A DNA stretch of 41,829 bases from Christensenella sp. UBA4247 (GTDB lineage Bacteria; Bacillota; Clostridia; Christensenellales; CAG-1252). The notes under the pieces are model-generated. The model did no database searches and was not told where the DNA came from. It worked only from the letters and a program-made list of their open reading frames with translations. Shown here piece after piece: positions 24,918 through 32,467 of this stretch. Both the position numbers and the translations under genes were made by a program. The stretch covers positions 1 to 41,829 of the forward strand of contig DGWX01000059.1 in assembly GCA_002395405.1 (NCBI GenBank), given 5' to 3'. How positions within the stretch are numbered: position 1 is the first letter of the stretch; the number at the start of each line of letters is the position of its first letter.

Positions 24918-27737
24918 ATGGAAGATAGATTATTCGTTAAAGGAGCAAGACAGAACAACTTAAAAAACATCGACGTTTCGATCCCGAAGAATAAAATGAC
25001 GGTATTTACCGGGCTTTCGGGAAGCGGAAAGTCTTCTCTTGCGTTCGATACGATCTTTGCCGAAGGTCAGCGCCGCTACGTGGAAAGTCTTTCTTCTTAT
25101 GCGCGCCAATTCATCGGTCAGGCGGATAAGCCGGACGTGGATTATATCGAAGGGCTTTCCCCCGCGATCTCCATCGATCAAAAAACGACGAGCCGGAACC
25201 CCCGTTCCACCGTTGGCACCACGACGGAGATCTACGACTTTCTGCGCCTTCTATACGCGCGTATCGGCATTCCTCATTGCCCGAATTGCGGAAAGGAGAT
25301 ACGCGAAACTTCGATCGACCAGATCGCGGACAGCGTCCTTGCCGCGGGAGAGAATGCGAAAGTCAGGATCATCGCGCCCGTCGTTCGCCAAAGAAAAGGG
25401 GAGTACGGCAGACAGATCGAAGGCTATAAAAAACAAGGTTTTTTGCGCTTTATCATTGACGGAAAAGATTATTCTGCGGAAGACGAGATCCCTTCTCTCG
25501 ACAAAAAACTCAAACACGACGTTTCGGTCGTCGTGGACAGATTGAAAATAAAAGAAGGGATCGAGCGCAGGTTGACGGACAGCCTTGAAATCGCGCTGAA
25601 AATGAGCGGAGGTCTCGTTATTGCGGAGGCGGACGGAAAGGAAACGCTTTACAATACGAAGTATTCCTGTCCCGATTGCGACGTCATTATAGAAGAATTG
25701 ACCCCGCGCTTTTTCAGCTTTAACTCTCCATTCGGCGCTTGCCCCGCCTGTCACGGTCTCGGATTTCGCTTTGAGGCGGACGTGGATCTTATCGTAAAAG
25801 ATTGGAATAAGAGTATCAACGGCGGAGCGCTCAATAACGTGGGTTGGAGTATGGAATCCAAAACCGTTGCTTTAACGATGCGCGCTTTTGCGAAGAAGTA
25901 CAATTTCTCCCTTGATACTCCCTTGAACGAATTGCCGAAAAAGATCGTGGATATGATCTTATACGGAAACCACGGCGAAGTTTTCGAGGTGGATTACGTT
26001 ACGCAGGCTTTCTCGGGCAGTCATAAGACGTCCTTCGAGGGGATCGTAAATTTGATCAATCGCCGCTATGACGAAACGGATAGCGTGTTTATGAAATACG
26101 AATACGAGCGCTTGATGCGCGTCGTACCTTGCGCTTCCTGCCACGGAAAAAGATTAAAAAAAGAAGTTCTCGCGGTTACCCTCGGCGGAATCAATATCGC
26201 GGAACTTTGCGATAAGAGCATTGCGGAGCTGAACGTTTTTTTCCGAGATCTTCCCTTGACCGATCGCGAAAAGATCATTTCCAATCAGGTTATGAAGGAG
26301 ATCAACGCGCGCCTTTCCTTCCTCGTAAACGTGGGACTCGGATATTTGACGCTCTCTCGCTCTTCGGCTACGCTTTCGGGAGGAGAATCGCAGCGCATTC
26401 GCCTCGCCACGCAGATCGGAAGCGGGCTTGTAGGCGTTTTGTACGTTTTGGACGAACCGAGCATCGGACTGCATCAAAAGGATAACGAAAAACTGATCGC
26501 CGCTTTGAAGCGTCTGCGCGATATCGGGAATACTCTGATCGTTGTGGAGCACGACGAGGATACGATCCGCAGCGCGGATTACGTTGTGGATATCGGACCG
26601 ATGGCCGGTGTTTTCGGAGGCGAGGTCGTTGCCGCGGGAACCCCCGAGGAGATCGAAAAATGCGAGCGCTCCATTACGGGGAAATATCTTTCCGGCGAAA
26701 TGAAGATCGAAGTTCCGAAGGAGAGAAGAAAGCCGGACGGCAGATACCTTGAAGTGATCGGCGCTTCGGAAAACAACTTGAATCATATCGACGTAAAGAT
26801 CCCGGTGGGGCTCTTTACTTGCGTAACGGGCGTCAGCGGAAGCGGAAAAAGCAGCCTCGTAGGCGGGATTTTATATCCTGAATTGACGAAAAGGCTGAAC
26901 GGCGCGAAAAAAGTCGTAAACGGAAAATGCAAAGAAATCAAGGGGATCGAGTATTTCGATAAGGTCATCGATATAGACCAATCTCCGATCGGAAGAACGC
27001 CGAGAAGTAACGCCGCGACTTATACGGGCGTGTTTACCGATATTCGAGATTTGTTCGCCCGCTCTCCCGACGCGAAAGAAAGGGGATACGGCGCCGGTCG
27101 TTTCAGTTTTAACGTTCCCGGAGGGCGATGCGAGAATTGTACGGGAGACGGCGTTATGCGGATCGAAATGAACTTCTTGCCTGACGTTTACGTTCCATGT
27201 GAGGTTTGCGGCGGCAAACGCTATAATCGCGAGACGCTCGAAGTGCGATATAAAGGAAAGAATATTTCCGAAGTTTTGGATATGACGATCGAAGAAGCCT
27301 GCGAATTCTTCCGCAATATTCCCAAAATCTATAATCGAATTAAAACGCTGTACGACGTGGGACTCGGCTATATCAAACTCGGACAGCCCGCGACCGAACT
27401 TTCGGGCGGCGAGGCGCAAAGAGTAAAACTTGCGACCGAGCTTTCCAAGAGGAGCACGGGAAAAACCGTCTATATTTTAGATGAACCGACCACCGGATTG
27501 CATAGTTACGACGTACAAAAGCTGATCGGGATCCTCAATCGACTGACCGAGGGAGGAAATACGGTCGTAGTGATCGAACATAACTTGGACGTGATCAAGG
27601 TCGCGGATCATATCGTGGATCTCGGTCCGGATGGAGGAGACGGCGGCGGCAGGATCGTCGCGACGGGGACGCCGGAAGAGGTCGCGAAAGTGGAAGGAAG
27701 CTATACGGGCGAATTTTTGAAAAAGATACTCGGCTGA
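24918..27737 (+). CDS. uvrA: Excinuclease ABC subunit A
   Basis: Damage-recognition ATPase, 939 residues, full length. Two ABC units: Walker A GLSGSGKS (32-39) and, in the second half, GVSGSGKSS. Signatures are LSGGESQRIRLA and LSGGEAQRVKLA, and Walker B sites LYVLDEPSIGLH and VYILDEPTTGLH. Zinc modules are visible as CPNCGKE, CPDCD with CPACHG, and in the C-terminal half CENCTGDG with CEVCGGKRYN. It works with UvrB, whose gene ends 2 nt upstream. uvrC is not in the window. Confidence 0.98.
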   Translation: MEDRLFVKGARQNNLKNIDVSIPKNKMTVFTGLSGSGKSSLAFDTIFAEGQRRYVESLSSYARQFIGQADKPDVDYIEGLSPAISIDQKTTSRNPRSTVGTTTEIYDFLRLLYARIGIPHCPNCGKEIRETSIDQIADSVLAAGENAKVRIIAPVVRQRKGEYGRQIEGYKKQGFLRFIIDGKDYSAEDEIPSLDKKLKHDVSVVVDRLKIKEGIERRLTDSLEIALKMSGGLVIAEADGKETLYNTKYSCPDCDVIIEELTPRFFSFNSPFGACPACHGLGFRFEADVDLIVKDWNKSINGGALNNVGWSMESKTVALTMRAFAKKYNFSLDTPLNELPKKIVDMILYGNHGEVFEVDYVTQAFSGSHKTSFEGIVNLINRRYDETDSVFMKYEYERLMRVVPCASCHGKRLKKEVLAVTLGGINIAELCDKSIAELNVFFRDLPLTDREKIISNQVMKEINARLSFLVNVGLGYLTLSRSSATLSGGESQRIRLATQIGSGLVGVLYVLDEPSIGLHQKDNEKLIAALKRLRDIGNTLIVVEHDEDTIRSADYVVDIGPMAGVFGGEVVAAGTPEEIEKCERSITGKYLSGEMKIEVPKERRKPDGRYLEVIGASENNLNHIDVKIPVGLFTCVTGVSGSGKSSLVGGILYPELTKRLNGAKKVVNGKCKEIKGIEYFDKVIDIDQSPIGRTPRSNAATYTGVFTDIRDLFARSPDAKERGYGAGRFSFNVPGGRCENCTGDGVMRIEMNFLPDVYVPCEVCGGKRYNRETLEVRYKGKNISEVLDMTIEEACEFFRNIPKIYNRIKTLYDVGLGYIKLGQPATELSGGEAQRVKLATELSKRSTGKTVYILDEPTTGLHSYDVQKLIGILNRLTEGGNTVVVIEHNLDVIKVADHIVDLGPDGGDGGGRIVATGTPEEVAKVEGSYTGEFLKKILG

Positions 27738-27742
27738 ATCGC

Positions 27743-27770
27743 AAAAAGGATCTCGTTTGAGATCCTTTTT
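27743..27770. terminator. Bidirectional terminator after uvrA
   Basis: Perfect 12-bp stem, AAAAAGGATCTC (27743-27754) with GAGATCCTTTTT (27759-27770) around GTTT. T-tracts on both strands serve uvrA and the convergent DUF4363 gene. Confidence 0.93.
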
Positions 27771-27774
27771 CGGC

Positions 27775-28152
27775 TTAAAAGATATGCTCCCAATGGAATG
27801 CGAGAATGTGGGGCGTGTTCGAACACATTTCCATAATGATCGCCGCCGTTGCCGTTGCGGACTTATCGTCTTCCGTTTCTACGTAACCGATCAGCTCCGC
27901 GATGCGAAGCACCATTTCTTTCGTCTCGTTATGCGGGGTGATCGCTTCGAGAAAGCTGCGATGCTTCAACCACTTTTCTTTTAGTTTTTCCGCGGTGGGA
28001 AGGGCGGTTTTTACGTCCGTTTCCACCGCTTCTTTTGCTTCCGACGCCGCGCTTCCCATTTCCTTATACAGTTTTACGACGAATATTTGTTCCGCAACGC
28101 CCGCCGCGATAATCAAGGCGAGAACGGAGAGGGCAAGGATCAGTCGCTTCAT
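27775..28152 (-). CDS. DUF4363 family protein
   Basis: A 125-residue protein with an N-terminal membrane anchor or signal (MKRLILALSVLALIIAAGVAEQIF, about 1-24), followed by an all-helical extracytoplasmic part with the family's KLKEKWLKHRSFLEAITPHNE segment. The function of DUF4363 is unknown. It commonly sits next to a DUF421 gene, as here, where it overlaps the DUF421 stop by 4 nt; the two products probably act together at the membrane. Confidence 0.85.
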   Translation of the reverse strand: MKRLILALSVLALIIAAGVAEQIFVVKLYKEMGSAASEAKEAVETDVKTALPTAEKLKEKWLKHRSFLEAITPHNETKEMVLRIAELIGYVETEDDKSATATAAIIMEMCSNTPHILAFHWEHIF

Positions 28153-28844
28153 AAAGTTTCTCCCGTGATGGCGTTTCCGCGATATGGTTGCAAATAAACC
28201 TCTCTTCCTTTATCGACCGTAAGAAGAAGGACGTCTTTCTTGTTTACGGCGTGTTTCTCCAAAAACGCGTTGATCTCTTCTTCTTTTACCCCCGTGATCG
28301 TCAGGTTTTCGGAAAAAGTATTTCCTTCGCAAATAATGGGATAGGGCATTTCGCTGGAATCTACCGATACGTCGATATCATTCGGCGTAACAGGCGCGAA
28401 AGCGCTTTTGGGGAGAACGCTGAGCGTTCCGTTCGTTTCCATGATCGCATAGGCGACTTCGCTCGGGTAAAAATATCCCGCGGCGCGAAGAGCGTGCAGT
28501 AGGTCGGTCACGTTCATATCCAACTTATCGAGCAGGCGATGATCGATTCCTTTCGGCGAGATCACGACGACGGGAACGCCGTTCAAGAACCGATTGAATT
28601 TATGATTTTTACTCGCAAGTTTCGTGATCGCGATGTGTAAAATAAACATCGTAAACATCGGAATGATGCCGTAGGAAAGAGGGATCGAAGTATCCGACAT
28701 CGGAATGCAAGCGAGTTCGGCAACGATCAAAGTAATTACGAACTCGAAGGGTTGCAGTTCCGAGAGCTGGCGCTTTCCCATCAGGCGCATAATAAACAAT
28801 AGGAAAATATAGGTTATGATCGATCGTAAGAATACGGTAAGCAT
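28149..28844 (-). CDS. DUF421/YetF-like membrane protein
   Basis: A 231-residue YetF-type protein. Three N-terminal membrane helices (MLTVFLRSIITYIFLLFIMRLMG, then LQPFEFVITLIVAELACIPM and a third near LSYGIIPMFTMFIL) are followed by two soluble alpha/beta repeats (about 90-225). The motif GKRQLSELQPFEFV is diagnostic. The frame stays open 49 codons further upstream, but that stretch is basic, lacks homology to the family and has no ribosome-binding site, so I use the ATG at 28844. No clear Shine-Dalgarno is seen there either. In Bacillus such proteins are linked to the spore or membrane; the biochemical role is unknown. Confidence 0.88.
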   Translation of the reverse strand: MLTVFLRSIITYIFLLFIMRLMGKRQLSELQPFEFVITLIVAELACIPMSDTSIPLSYGIIPMFTMFILHIAITKLASKNHKFNRFLNGVPVVVISPKGIDHRLLDKLDMNVTDLLHALRAAGYFYPSEVAYAIMETNGTLSVLPKSAFAPVTPNDIDVSVDSSEMPYPIICEGNTFSENLTITGVKEEEINAFLEKHAVNKKDVLLLTVDKGREVYLQPYRGNAITGETL

Positions 28845-29082
28845 ACGATTATCTTGTGCGACAATCCCGTTTTTATAACGGAAAGAAATGAGCCGCTTTT
28901 TCCGTCGTCTGCCGTTTGAGGTTCTTTTATAAGAACGCCGATATGAACGACCGCATCGATTTTTGCTTTTTTTGTAAACGAAGCATATCAATTATTTTGT
29001 ACAATTTTATCTTGTATTCGAATGGAAAAATGATTGGAAGAAGGGGCGAAATCGCTTCGAACAGAGGAGAAGCGAAAAAATG

Positions 29083-29100
29083 GTGGCACGAAGTTTGCAA
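29083..29100 (+). promoter_or_regulatory. Sigma-54 type (-24/-12) promoter
   Basis: TGGCACG-AAGT-TTGCA starting at 29084 matches the RpoN consensus TGGCACG-N4-TTGCW at every fixed base, with GG (29085-29086) and GC (29097-29098) 10 bp apart. It points toward the HTH gene at 29342, leaving a leader of about 230 nt. A second GTGGCACG at 29244-29251 lacks the -12 part. No RpoN activator gene is in the window. Confidence 0.62.
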
Positions 29101-29257
29101 TTTTGTACAAAAATAAATTATGATTAAATTGTAGGCGAAAAATGCTTAAATTTCGATAAAAATCGTCATTTGTAAAAAATATAATATAATAATAAAAAGG
29201 AGACAAACACGTACTTTACATTTTTGTTCGCCTATCAAAAATTGTGGCACGTAAGCG

Positions 29258-29285
29258 TTGACTTTTTCGAAAATCGTGTTATATT
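29258..29285 (+). promoter_or_regulatory. Sigma-A promoter of the HTH regulator gene
   Basis: TTGACT (29258-29263), 16-bp spacer, TATATT (29280-29285). Transcription would start at about 29292, inside the LexA box. Confidence 0.72.
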
Positions 29286-29292
29286 GTGTATG

Positions 29293-29306
29293 TGAACATA
29301 TGTTCG
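29293..29306. promoter_or_regulatory. LexA (SOS) operator
   Basis: TGAACATATGTTCG; its reverse complement matches 13 of 14 positions of the Bacillus/Clostridium SOS box CGAACRNRYGTTYC, with a perfect GAAC-N4-GTTC palindrome. It covers the predicted transcription start, an ideal place for repression, and should release the downstream gene after DNA damage. Confidence 0.85.
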
Positions 29307-29341
29307 TATTGCTCATCGACGATTTTGAAAAGGAGGATAAA

Positions 29342-29935
29342 ATGGAAGACAGATTATTGGTGGCAAAAGCGGTACTGGGATGTTACGCGCATTTAGACGA
29401 TTTATTCGACGCGCTGACAGAGAGCGATGAAAAATGCGCGATTGACGGCTTTTACGCGATCTATCCGAATGAACAAATGAGGATTTACGAACGTTTGATT
29501 GCTTTGGAGCAGAGAAAAACGGGTTTATATAATATGAAATATATCATAGAAGAAGCATTAAGAAAGAGTAAGAGTACAACTTTTTCCTTATTAAACGATC
29601 GCTATTTGCAAAAGAAAGAGATGAGCGATCTCGTTCGGGAAAGAGACGTTTCGCTTCGAACGCTGTATCGACAACTTGCGAAAGGGTTGGAAGATTTTAC
29701 TTTTGCGCTTGAACGGGGCGGGTTCGATAAAAAGCGTTTGATCCGAGAATTCGGAAACGAACCTTTGTTTTTATCGGCACTGAATCGAGCGATCCGCGAA
29801 GACGACGAGGCCATTCAGGCGAAGGAGACGTTCAAAAAGGCGAGTGAAGCGGTAAACAAAAGGATCAATTATCGTAATAGTCGTCGTAATCGTCCTCATC
29901 CGGATAATAGGAATCGTAATTGTTTCTTCGCTTAG
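29342..29935 (+). CDS. SOS-controlled HTH protein, probable phage-type regulator (ArpU/RinA-like)
   Basis: A 197-residue protein. Residues about 75-120 resemble a sigma region 4-type helix-turn-helix (LLNDRYLQKKEMSDLVRERDVSLRTLYRQLAKGLEDF), as in ArpU/RinA/DUF1492 late-gene activators, which typically lie just before terminase genes, as here. Exact family membership is unsure. The ATG at 29342 has AAGGAGG 4 nt upstream. A LexA box over the promoter implies SOS induction. From about residue 175 the frame reads through the antisense of the neighbouring gene's low-complexity tail (INYRNSRRNRPHPDNRNRN), a 71-nt convergent overlap, so the C-terminus may be an extension after loss of the original stop. 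Confidence 0.68.
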   Translation: MEDRLLVAKAVLGCYAHLDDLFDALTESDEKCAIDGFYAIYPNEQMRIYERLIALEQRKTGLYNMKYIIEEALRKSKSTTFSLLNDRYLQKKEMSDLVRERDVSLRTLYRQLAKGLEDFTFALERGGFDKKRLIREFGNEPLFLSALNRAIREDDEAIQAKETFKKASEAVNKRINYRNSRRNRPHPDNRNRNCFFA

Positions 29936-30656
29936 TCGATCTGCGCTTGCGTTTCGGTTTGAAAAGCAAGAACACGATCACGACGAGCGGAACGATCATT
30001 CCGAGGATCAAAAGAAGGCGAACGACGTCGAAGGATGCGCCGCTCTCCGCTTCGTCCGTTTTTTCGGTCGTCGGATTCCCGCTTGCGGGTTCCACGCTGT
30101 TCGGATGAACGGGGCGGAACGAACTTTCGAGAAGGGAAAGATTGTTCGTTAAAGAGCAATGCAGATAATACACCTCGTTTGCGTATAAAACGGCGAACCA
30201 AACCGACGTGTCGTAGGATCCTTTTTCGCCGCTGACTTTGCCGAGATAAGTCAAAGAGAGTCCGCTCGCTTCGATCTCGCTGCGGGACGAAAAGGAAGGC
30301 GCGAAGTAAAGATAGGTGTTAACGTGCGCGGTGACGTTCGTTCCGGTGTAATAGGGATTGGGGACGTTTTCTTCGGGAGGAGAGGAAAAATCCGAGGTTT
30401 TAACGAGACCTCTGACGCCGTTATATTCAACGAGATGATAGGAAGAGGTATAAGAAAGCCGAACGACCTTAACGTAAAAGGTCCGAGGCAAAGTAAACAT
30501 CGCGGCTTGGACTGCGGTGTTTTCATATAAAGAAACGCTGTCGCTTTCGACTTTCAGGAAAAAAGACGCGTCCGCTTGCGCGGAAAAACACGGGATCCCG
30601 AAAAGGGAAAGGATCAGCAGGGCGACGAGCGCGATCGAAAAAACCTTACGTTTCAT
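29865..30656 (-). CDS. Signal-peptide protein with two SH3b-like repeats and a C-terminal membrane anchor
   Basis: A 263-residue exported membrane protein of unknown function. A signal peptide (about 1-28, ending SAQA/D) is followed by two SH3b-like segments (about 37-90 and 105-170, the first with YVKVVRL... HLVEYNGVRGLVKTSDF). A Ser/Thr/Glu linker, one membrane helix (about 209-232), a basic stop-transfer patch KPKRKRRSTKRR and an Asp/Tyr-rich tail follow. The start was chosen at the signal peptide; the frame is open 56 codons further, but that part would destroy the export signal. A TATAAT box ends 6 nt before the ATG, so the mRNA is nearly or fully leaderless. It lies opposite to the phage genes and may be a host gene or a moron. 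Confidence 0.75.
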   Translation of the reverse strand: MKRKVFSIALVALLILSLFGIPCFSAQADASFFLKVESDSVSLYENTAVQAAMFTLPRTFYVKVVRLSYTSSYHLVEYNGVRGLVKTSDFSSPPEENVPNPYYTGTNVTAHVNTYLYFAPSFSSRSEIEASGLSLTYLGKVSGEKGSYDTSVWFAVLYANEVYYLHCSLTNNLSLLESSFRPVHPNSVEPASGNPTTEKTDEAESGASFDVVRLLLILGMIVPLVVIVFLLFKPKRKRRSTKRRNNYDSYYPDEDDYDDYYDN

Positions 30657-30662
30657 ACCTCT

Positions 30663-30691
30663 ATTATACATATAAATCGAGTTGATTCCAA
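30663..30691 (-). promoter_or_regulatory. Promoter of the SH3-like membrane protein gene
   Basis: Read on the minus strand: TTGGAA (30691-30686), 17-bp spacer, perfect TATAAT (30668-30663). Only AGAGGT separates it from the ATG at 30656. Confidence 0.75.
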
Positions 30692-30720
30692 GAGGGAAAG
30701 GGGGAAAAAGGTGACGTGAA

Positions 30721-32154
30721 ATGATAAAAAACAGTAAAACGGAGGAAATCATTCGGAAAATTGCCGAAATCGAGCGCTTGGAAGCCTTTCGAAAAGAGCG
30801 AGATAAACTCGGCAAATATAACAAAGAAAAAGTTCATAAAAAGCAAATGGAATTTCATCGCTGCTTAAAGAGAAATCGCTGGGTTTTCGGCGGAAACAGA
30901 AGCGGAAAAACCGAATGCGGGGCGGTGGAAGCGGTTTGGTGGGCGAGAGGGATCCATCCTTTCAGGGAAAACCGTAAAGACGTTTGCGGCTGGGTCGTTT
31001 CACCGACTTACGAAGTACAGCGAGAGGTTTCGCAAAGTAAGATCCTGTCTTATCTTCGCCCCGAATGGATCGAAGACGTTACGATGCAATCGGGAAGAAA
31101 AAGCAGCCCGGAAGGAGGCGTTATCGATTATATAACGATCAAAAACGTTTTCGGAGGCTTGTCTCGAATCGGTTTCAAAAGCGCCGATCAAGGCAGAGAA
31201 AAATTTCAAGGCGCGTCTCTTGATTTCGTTTGGTTCGATGAAGAACCGCCCCAAGACGTGTATGAAGAATGTTTGATGCGCGTTATGGATCGCAAGGGGG
31301 AAATATGGGGAACGATGACGCCCCTTAAAGGCCGAACTTGGGTATATGACGAGATCTATATGAACAAGCGATCGAATAAGGAGGTTTGGTCGATCACGAT
31401 GGAATGGGCGGATAATCCGTACTTGGACAGTGAAGAGATCGAGCTGCTCACGAACGCGTTTGACAAAGAAAGCGTGGAATCGAGGAGATACGGTCGATTC
31501 GGAGACGAAGGCGGACTCGTATATCCCGAATTCGACGATAGCGTTCACGTGATCGATCCATTCCCCATACCGCGCGAATGGTATGACAATATTTCGATCG
31601 ATCCCGGATTGCACAATCCTTTATCCTGCCATTTTTACGCGGTGGATTTTGACGGCAACGTGTACGTTATTGCGGAGCATTACGAAAGCGGAAGGGATAT
31701 CGGCTATCACGCGGAGAAGATCAAAAAGATCGCGGAGGAACTCGGTTGGCCGACCGATATGAAAGGACGGTTGAAATGTATCATCGACAGCGCGGCGAAT
31801 CAAAAAACGCTTTCTTCCTTAAAATCGGTTGCCGATCTGTTTTATGAAAAAGGGATCCTTTGCGATACTTCGGTAAACAAGGATCTTTGGTCGGGGATCG
31901 CGGCGGTCAAAGACTGGCTGAAAGAAAGGCCGCCTCGCATTTCGATCTTTCGTAACTGCGTCAATATGATCCGAGAGATCAAAGGTTATTATTGGGGAAA
32001 CGGAGACGCGCCGATCAAGGCGGACGATCACGCAATGGACGAACTACGCTATTATTTGATGTCCCGTCCGAGGCCGCGCGCGCCGAAAAACGAGCCGATC
32101 TCTCCTCAAATGCGATACAAAAATAAACTTATCAGTATGCATAGGAGGAGATGA
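30721..32154 (+). CDS. Phage terminase large subunit (TerL)
   Basis: DNA-packaging motor of 477 residues. The ATPase domain has GGNRSGKT (57-64) as Walker A and DFVWFDEE (168-175), with Asp173 and the catalytic Glu174, as Walker B. The C-terminal RNase H-like nuclease shows ISIDPGLHNP (about 291-300), a second acidic site at CIIDSAANQ (about 355-363) and an acidic DDHAMDELRY near the end. It pairs with the portal protein to translocate DNA into capsids. Normal length, no disruption seen. A weak AAGGTG precedes the ATG. First gene of the plus-strand structural operon. Confidence 0.94.
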   Translation: MIKNSKTEEIIRKIAEIERLEAFRKERDKLGKYNKEKVHKKQMEFHRCLKRNRWVFGGNRSGKTECGAVEAVWWARGIHPFRENRKDVCGWVVSPTYEVQREVSQSKILSYLRPEWIEDVTMQSGRKSSPEGGVIDYITIKNVFGGLSRIGFKSADQGREKFQGASLDFVWFDEEPPQDVYEECLMRVMDRKGEIWGTMTPLKGRTWVYDEIYMNKRSNKEVWSITMEWADNPYLDSEEIELLTNAFDKESVESRRYGRFGDEGGLVYPEFDDSVHVIDPFPIPREWYDNISIDPGLHNPLSCHFYAVDFDGNVYVIAEHYESGRDIGYHAEKIKKIAEELGWPTDMKGRLKCIIDSAANQKTLSSLKSVADLFYEKGILCDTSVNKDLWSGIAAVKDWLKERPPRISIFRNCVNMIREIKGYYWGNGDAPIKADDHAMDELRYYLMSRPRPRAPKNEPISPQMRYKNKLISMHRRR

Positions 32155-32173
32155 TCGGAAGAGGAGAGAAAGT

Positions 32174-32467
32174 ATGATAGACGAGAAACTCGTTCGTTCT
32201 TTGTATAAAAAAGCGGTGGGTTATACCGTGACGGAAAAAACGATGGAATATTCGCCCGAAGGCGAGGTGGTAAAAAAGAAGGTCACGAGCAAGCATTATC
32301 CGCCGGATATTACCGCGCTTAAAGCGTACCTAGAGATGACAAGCAAAGAAGACGGATACGAAAAAATGACGGACGAAGAATTGGCGGAAGAGAAAAAAAG
32401 ACTGTTAAAACTATTGGAGGAAACGGAAAATGGAACTGATAAAACTCGGGATCAAAGCGAGATGTGA
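32174..32467 (+). CDS. Shortened terminase small subunit-like protein without HTH
   Basis: A 97-residue protein. KKAVGYTVTEKTMEYSPEGEVVKKKVTSKHYPPDITALKAYLEM matches, from memory of the family, the central/C-terminal part of phage small terminases (pattern 'ALGYxYxE...KVTxKHxPPDxTALxFWL'). A MTDEELAEEKKRLLKLLEE helix follows, common at their end. The usual N-terminal helix-turn-helix of about 60-100 residues is missing, and there is no room for it because terL ends 20 nt upstream. It sits after terL, not before. AGGAGAGAA precedes the ATG. Loss of the DNA-binding part would favour non-specific packaging; this is inference. Confidence 0.68.
   Translation: MIDEKLVRSLYKKAVGYTVTEKTMEYSPEGEVVKKKVTSKHYPPDITALKAYLEMTSKEDGYEKMTDEELAEEKKRLLKLLEETENGTDKTRDQSEM

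Larger units (their letters stand above)
28845..29341. other. Regulatory gap between DUF421 and the phage-like cassette
   Basis: About 500 A/T-rich bases without a convincing gene. Apart from the features listed separately, it holds two TTATAA-centred small hairpins (28867-28881 and 28921-28936), two copies of TTTTGTACAA with palindromic core TTGTACAA (ending 29004 and 29110), and a 7-bp inverted repeat TCGCTTC/GAAGCGA (29052-29058 and 29069-29075). It also holds an orphan AAAAAGGAG (29194-29202) with no start codon in reach. It looks like a complex promoter region or the remains of a lost gene. Confidence 0.6.

Noticed and set aside
28845..28991. N-terminal extension of the DUF421 protein
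   Set aside because: Basic low-quality stretch before the family's normal first helix; no ribosome-binding site.
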